The translations under genes were made by a program, and so were the position numbers. The notes beneath the pieces are model-generated. The model saw only the letters and a list, made by a program, of their open reading frames with translations. It ran no database searches and was not told where the DNA came from. A DNA stretch of 9,502 bases from Thermaceae bacterium (GTDB taxonomy: Bacteria; Deinococcota; Deinococci; Deinococcales; Marinithermaceae). Location: assembly GCA_026989475.1 (NCBI GenBank), contig JALSJG010000245.1, positions 1 through 9,502 of the forward strand, written 5' to 3'. Of this stretch, positions 6,778 to 9,502 are shown in pieces. Position 1 is the stretch's first letter, and each line of letters begins with the position of its first letter.

Positions 6778-7653
6778 CTAGACCCGCTCGATCTCCCGTT
6801 CCCCGAAGAGCCCGTAGGGCCGTGCCAGCAGGACCAGCAGCACGATCAAGAAGGGGGTGGCCTCGGTGATCCCGGGTACCAGGGCTTCCAGGTACCCGCG
6901 CGAGAGGGACTCGGCCACCCCTACCAGCATCCCCGCGAGCAGTGCCCCGCCCACCGAGTCCATGCCGCCGAGGATCGCCACCGGAAAGACCATGAGCCCC
7001 ATCGCGATCAGGTGGGGGCCGACACCGGAGAGCCCCGCGAGCAGCGCTCCGCCCACCGCCGCCAGCGCCGCCGAGAGCCCCCAGACCAGGGCCACGATCC
7101 GGGGAGCGGGGATCTTCATCGCCAGCGCCGCCACCTCGCTCTCGGCCACCGCCCGGACCAGGACCCCGTAGCGGCTCCTTTTGAGCGCGTAGACCAGGGC
7201 CAGGGCCGCGGGCAGCGCGAGCAGAAGACTCCAGACCGAGCGGGAGGGGAGGATCAGCTCCCCCAGCGCGAGGGTCAGCACGGGCAGCTGGCCCTCGAGG
7301 TATTTCTGGTCGGGGCCCCAGGCGAGCTGGGTGGCCCCGTCGAGGGCCAGGGCCAGGCCGATCGTGGCCATGATCACCGCCACCACGTTCCGGCCGAGCA
7401 GGGGCCTCACGAAGCCCCGTTCGACCAGCAGTCCGAAGGCAAAGGCGAGCGGAAGGGTGAGGACCATCGCCCAGGGCAGGGGGAGCACCAGGTTCAGGGT
7501 GTAGGTGAGGTAGCCGCCGACGAGTAGGAACTCGCCGATGGCGAAGTTGACCACCCGCGTGGCCCGGTAGACCAGCACGAAGCCCATCGCCATCAGGGCG
7601 TAAAGGGCCCCGGTGGCGATCCCGGCGACGAGAAGCTGGAGGAAGAAGCTCAC
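6778..7653 (-). CDS. livH: branched-chain amino acid-type ABC transporter permease LivH
   Basis: Inner-membrane permease pairing with LivM; 291 residues, typical length. It opens with the family pattern GIATGALYALMAMGFVLVYRATRVVNFAIGEF, spanning residues 11-42 (key elements GALYAL and VNFAIGE). Hydrophobic segments fall at about 4-28, 37-53, 60-76, 89-108, 139-156, 187-206, 215-246 and 265-279. The ATPase-coupling loop is SRYGVLVRAVAESEVAALAM (160-179), and PVAILGGMDSVGGALLAG (224-241) is the conserved late loop. The start codon is GTG at 7653 and overlaps the livK stop (GTGA). No Shine-Dalgarno sequence is visible in front, so it is probably translated by coupling to livK. The stop is one base before livF. 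Confidence 0.96.
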   Translation of the reverse strand: MSFFLQLLVAGIATGALYALMAMGFVLVYRATRVVNFAIGEFLLVGGYLTYTLNLVLPLPWAMVLTLPLAFAFGLLVERGFVRPLLGRNVVAVIMATIGLALALDGATQLAWGPDQKYLEGQLPVLTLALGELILPSRSVWSLLLALPAALALVYALKRSRYGVLVRAVAESEVAALAMKIPAPRIVALVWGLSAALAAVGGALLAGLSGVGPHLIAMGLMVFPVAILGGMDSVGGALLAGMLVGVAESLSRGYLEALVPGITEATPFLIVLLVLLARPYGLFGEREIERV

Positions 7654-8846
7654 GCCAGCTGGATCCAGTCGGAGTAGGGTACGTAGCGCCGGGCGCGGGC
7701 GTCGGCGCGGTAGAGCTTGGTGTAGGGAAGCCGGTGGCGGACGAAACGCAGGGAGTGGATGAGCCCGAAAGCATCGTAGTCCGCGAGGTTGCCCAGGGCC
7801 TCGAGCACGCCCTCGCGACTGAGCCGGTTGGCCGCCGCCGCCCGGCGCATCGCCTCCGCGACCGTCAGCCCCACGAAGAACGCCCCCACGTAGTAGGTGG
7901 TCATCGGCTTATTGGGACGGCCCTTCTGGCGGCGGTAGGCACGGGCACGGCGGATGCCGGGGACGTCGACCTCGTACCAGTAGGCGTTGTGGTAGGTGGC
8001 GAGGAAGCCGTCGGCGGCGGGACCGGCGCGCTGAATCAGGGCGTTGCTGGCGGAGTAGTAGGTGCCCATGAAGGTCGCCCGGAAGCCGAACTCGCGGGCG
8101 GCCTTGAGCAGCGCCGGTTCGGCGGTGGCGACGTAGCCCTGGGTGAGGACGTAGTCGGCCCGGGCGCGCTGGAGCTTGAGCACCACCGGACCGGCGTCGG
8201 TGAGGACCAGGGGCGTGACCTCCTCGGCCACGATCTCGAGCTCGAGCGCGGCCGCCCGGCGCTTGACATAGGGGATCGGGTCGCGCCCGAACTCGGAGTT
8301 GGAGTAAACGAGCGCGATCCTGGCCCCCGGTTTACGGGCCGCGATCTCGCGGAGCAAAGCCTCCATCATGTCCTGGTAGGTCGGTCCGAAGACGTAGATC
8401 GTGGGGTAGCGCTCGGGGTCCGCGAGTTCGCCGGAGTAGGAGGTGGCGGTGTAGGGCAGGCCGAGGCGGGTGATCTCCGGGGCCAGCGCCTTGGAAAGAC
8501 CGGTGGAGTCACCGTAGACGAAGAGCAGCTCGTCCGGCCGCTCCCGGTTCACCACCCGGTTGAAGGCGGCCGTGCCCTTGGCTACGTCGTAGCCGGTATC
8601 CTCGACGATGAGCTCGAGGGGTCGCCCGGCGATCCCACCGAGTTCGTCGTTGACCAGGCCGACCGCGTCCTGAAAGGCCTCGAGCGCGGCCGCTCCGGCG
8701 AAGGCGAAGGGGCCGGTCAGGGGCAAGAGCACCGCGAGCTTGACCGGACGTGGTTGGGCCCGGACCCAGCGAGGCGCCGCCAGAACGGCGGCGGTGGCGG
8801 CGCCGGTCTTTAAGAGCTGTCTCCGCGTGAGCTTTTTCCCTGGCAT
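7650..8846 (-). CDS. livK: periplasmic substrate-binding protein of LIV/HAAT ABC transporter, Tat-type signal
   Basis: Captures the ligand outside the inner membrane and delivers it to LivH-LivM. Of 398 residues, 1-30 form a signal peptide with a twin-arginine motif (TRRQLLK, 7-13), a weakly hydrophobic Ala-rich stretch (14-25) and a likely cut after VRA (30). There is no lipobox cysteine, so it is not a standard lipoprotein. The mature part is a type I periplasmic binding fold (Peripla_BP_6-like): VKLAVLLPLTGPFAFAG (35-51), YGDSTGLSKALAPEI (111-125), TSYSGELADP (135-144), YVFGPTYQD (151-159), SEFGRDP (184-190) and ADYVLTQG (230-237). It has the fold of amino-acid binders but is not close to E. 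coli LivK, so the ligand is open. ATG is preceded by AGGAGGT (8851-8857) and it is first in the operon. Confidence 0.94.
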   Translation of the reverse strand: MPGKKLTRRQLLKTGAATAAVLAAPRWVRAQPRPVKLAVLLPLTGPFAFAGAAALEAFQDAVGLVNDELGGIAGRPLELIVEDTGYDVAKGTAAFNRVVNRERPDELLFVYGDSTGLSKALAPEITRLGLPYTATSYSGELADPERYPTIYVFGPTYQDMMEALLREIAARKPGARIALVYSNSEFGRDPIPYVKRRAAALELEIVAEEVTPLVLTDAGPVVLKLQRARADYVLTQGYVATAEPALLKAAREFGFRATFMGTYYSASNALIQRAGPAADGFLATYHNAYWYEVDVPGIRRARAYRRQKGRPNKPMTTYYVGAFFVGLTVAEAMRRAAAANRLSREGVLEALGNLADYDAFGLIHSLRFVRHRLPYTKLYRADARARRYVPYSDWIQLA

Positions 8847-8847
8847 C

Positions 8848-8877
8848 TGGACCTCCTCTACGGGTTTCGACGATTAT
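8848..8877 (+). promoter_or_regulatory. probable leaderless promoter of the plus-strand reductase gene
   Basis: TGGACC (8848-8853, four of six matches to TTGACA) and GATTAT (8872-8877, four of six matches to TATAAT including the key A and final T) are 18 bases apart. The -10 ends six bases before the ATG at 8884, so transcription would start at the A of the start codon. No Shine-Dalgarno sequence precedes this ATG, which fits leaderless translation, common in Deinococcota. The -10 overlaps that of the liv promoter. Confidence 0.55.
8851..8857 (-). promoter_or_regulatory. Shine-Dalgarno sequence of the livK gene
   Basis: AGGAGGT on the minus strand, four bases before the ATG at 8846. It sits in a predicted 5' leader of only about 20 bases and overlaps the proposed -35 element of the opposite promoter. 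Confidence 0.85.
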
Positions 8878-8904
8878 ACCGGTATGACACCGAGCTACCG
8901 GCAA
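8873..8904 (-). promoter_or_regulatory. promoter of the liv operon (perfect TATAAT)
   Basis: The minus strand holds an exact TATAAT at 8878-8873 preceded by GG, very rare in DNA this GC-rich. A TTGCCG at 8904-8899 could be the -35 element, but the spacer is 20 bases, longer than the usual 17. Start of transcription would be near 8866, giving a leader of about 20 bases with a good ribosome site. It probably drives all nine minus-strand genes. The -35 lies inside the plus-strand gene. Confidence 0.75.
8876..8885. promoter_or_regulatory. 10-bp perfect palindrome over the divergent promoters
   Basis: ATACCGGTAT is its own reverse complement and covers part of both -10 elements and the AT of the plus-strand start codon. 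It is well placed for a small operator that could shut both directions, but at 10 bases it could be chance. Confidence 0.35.
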
Positions 8905-9502
8905 GTTGCGCGGGCGATTCGGGACGTGCTCGCCTCCGGGCTGACCGCGCCGCGGCGAGCGGTCTACCCCCTCCCGGGGGGCGGGCAGTTTCTGGTCATG
9001 CCGGCCCTGGACGCGCGTCTCGTGCTGGTCAAGCTCGTGACCGTGCGTCCGGGGCGGGATCCTTCGGTCACCGCCGAGATCTGGGCCCAAAGGCTCGATA
9101 CCGGCGAGGTGCTCCACCTTCCCGCCGAGGAGCTCACCGTGCGCCGCACCGCCGCCCTCAGCCTGCTCGCGGCCCGGACGCTCGCGCCAAGGCGGGAGGG
9201 GGCGCTCCTTTTGGTGGGCGCTGGCCGCCAGGCCCGGGGACACCTCGAGGCCTTTACGGAGGGCCTTGCCCTCACCCGCGTTTTGGTCAGGGGAAAAAGC
9301 CCCGAGAGGGTCGAGGCCCTGCTCGAGGCCGCCCGCGCCCTCGGCGTTCCCGCCGAGCCCTTTTCCGGCCGCTATCCCGAGGACCTCGCCTTCGTGGTCA
9401 CCGCCACCACGAGCAAAGAGCCGGTGATCTCCGCCGATCTTCCCGAGGGGGTCTTCGTCGCCGCGGTGGGGAGCTTCACTCCCGAGTCCCGGGAGCTCCC
9501 CG
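8884..9502 (+). CDS. ornithine cyclodeaminase/mu-crystallin-family reductase, C-terminus cut by window edge
   Basis: I translated 206 residues by hand from the ATG at 8884 to the window edge; family members are usually about 310-330. It is a cytoplasmic NAD(P)-binding enzyme of the OCD/mu-crystallin family. Landmarks: LVKLVTVRPG (48-57, with Lys50 at the substrate-site position), the dtG-like LDTGEVLHLP (71-80), ELTVRRTAALSLLAART (83-99), Rossmann loop VGAGRQARGHLEAF (111-124), VTATTSKEPVI (172-182) and VAAVGSFTPESRELP (192-206). The TATTSKEP and GSFTPESRELP pattern resembles delta1-pyrroline/piperideine-2-carboxylate reductases of proline, hydroxyproline and lysine breakdown more than true ornithine cyclodeaminase; this is inference. 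The ATG is the first in frame after the promoter, with no ribosome site. It is divergent from the liv operon, so a shared regulator or amino-acid-related substrate is possible. Confidence 0.9.
   Translation, partial: MTPSYRQVARAIRDVLASGLTAPRRAVYPLPGGGQFLVMPALDARLVLVKLVTVRPGRDPSVTAEIWAQRLDTGEVLHLPAEELTVRRTAALSLLAARTLAPRREGALLLVGAGRQARGHLEAFTEGLALTRVLVRGKSPERVEALLEAARALGVPAEPFSGRYPEDLAFVVTATTSKEPVISADLPEGVFVAAVGSFTPESRELP

Larger units (their letters stand above)
1..8866 (-). other. probable nine-gene operon livK-H-F-G-acyl-CoA synthetase-livM-paaK-like-deoC-maf
   Basis: All nine genes share one strand. Junctions in transcription order are: 4-base overlap, 1-base gap, 10-base overlap, 4-base overlap, 41-base overlap, 16-base gap, 14-base gap and 4-base overlap. 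No terminator-like hairpin with a U-run is seen between any pair, and the one strong promoter lies ahead of livK. The deoC-maf pair may also have a promoter inside the preceding gene, but none is convincing. Confidence 0.75.

Noticed and set aside
7734..8813. 359-codon plus-strand open frame opposite the binding-protein gene
   Set aside because: Composition is Gly/Glu/Val-biased as expected for the complement of Ala/Leu/Arg-rich codons, with no domain pattern; the minus strand encodes a recognised binding protein.

Overview
The window is very GC-rich DNA, packed with genes and using GC-ending codons throughout. It looks like a thermophilic member of the Deinococcota, most likely Thermaceae (Thermus/Meiothermus/Marinithermus-like). 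This rests on the base composition, the Ala/Arg/Leu/Gly-rich proteins with little Cys, the start/stop overlaps and a probable leaderless gene. It is inference, because there is no rRNA or other marker gene here.

Layout: nine genes lie head to tail on the minus strand from 8846 down past position 1. They are livK-type binding protein (8846-7650), livH permease (7653-6778), livF ATPase (6776-6000), livG ATPase (6009-5254), a long-chain acyl-CoA synthetase-type AMP-forming ligase (5257-3359), livM permease (3399-2329), a short phenylacetate-CoA-ligase-like protein (2312-1170), deoC (1155-508) and maf (511 to <1, cut by the window edge). No gap between neighbours exceeds 16 bases, and five of the eight junctions overlap (by 4, 10, 4, 41 and 4 bases), so the whole series is probably one transcript. 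A 37-base intergenic region separates livK from one plus-strand gene (8884 to >9502, cut by the window edge), an ornithine cyclodeaminase/mu-crystallin-family reductase. There is no gene-free stretch longer than 37 bases.

How the genes fit together: LivK-H-M-F-G form a complete ABC importer of the branched-chain amino acid (HAAT/LIV) class. The permease and ATPase genes are interleaved with two adenylate-forming ligase homologues. One ligase has every catalytic motif. The other has lost both the ATP-phosphate-binding loop and the C-terminal lysine. This suggests an importer for a carboxylic acid (aromatic, branched or fatty) that is converted to its CoA thioester on entry, rather than a plain leucine transporter. 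deoC and maf (deoxyribose-5-phosphate aldolase and nucleotide pyrophosphatase) are nucleotide-metabolism genes at the distal end, with no obvious link to transport.

The most notable points are: (1) the compact divergent promoter, in which one ATTAT core can serve as the -10 element in both directions and a 10-base palindrome covers the start codon of the plus-strand gene; (2) the PaaK-like protein lacking its ATP-binding loop and catalytic lysine beside an intact ligase; (3) the 41-base overlap of the synthetase gene and livM. I saw no mobile element, CRISPR array, tRNA or rRNA.
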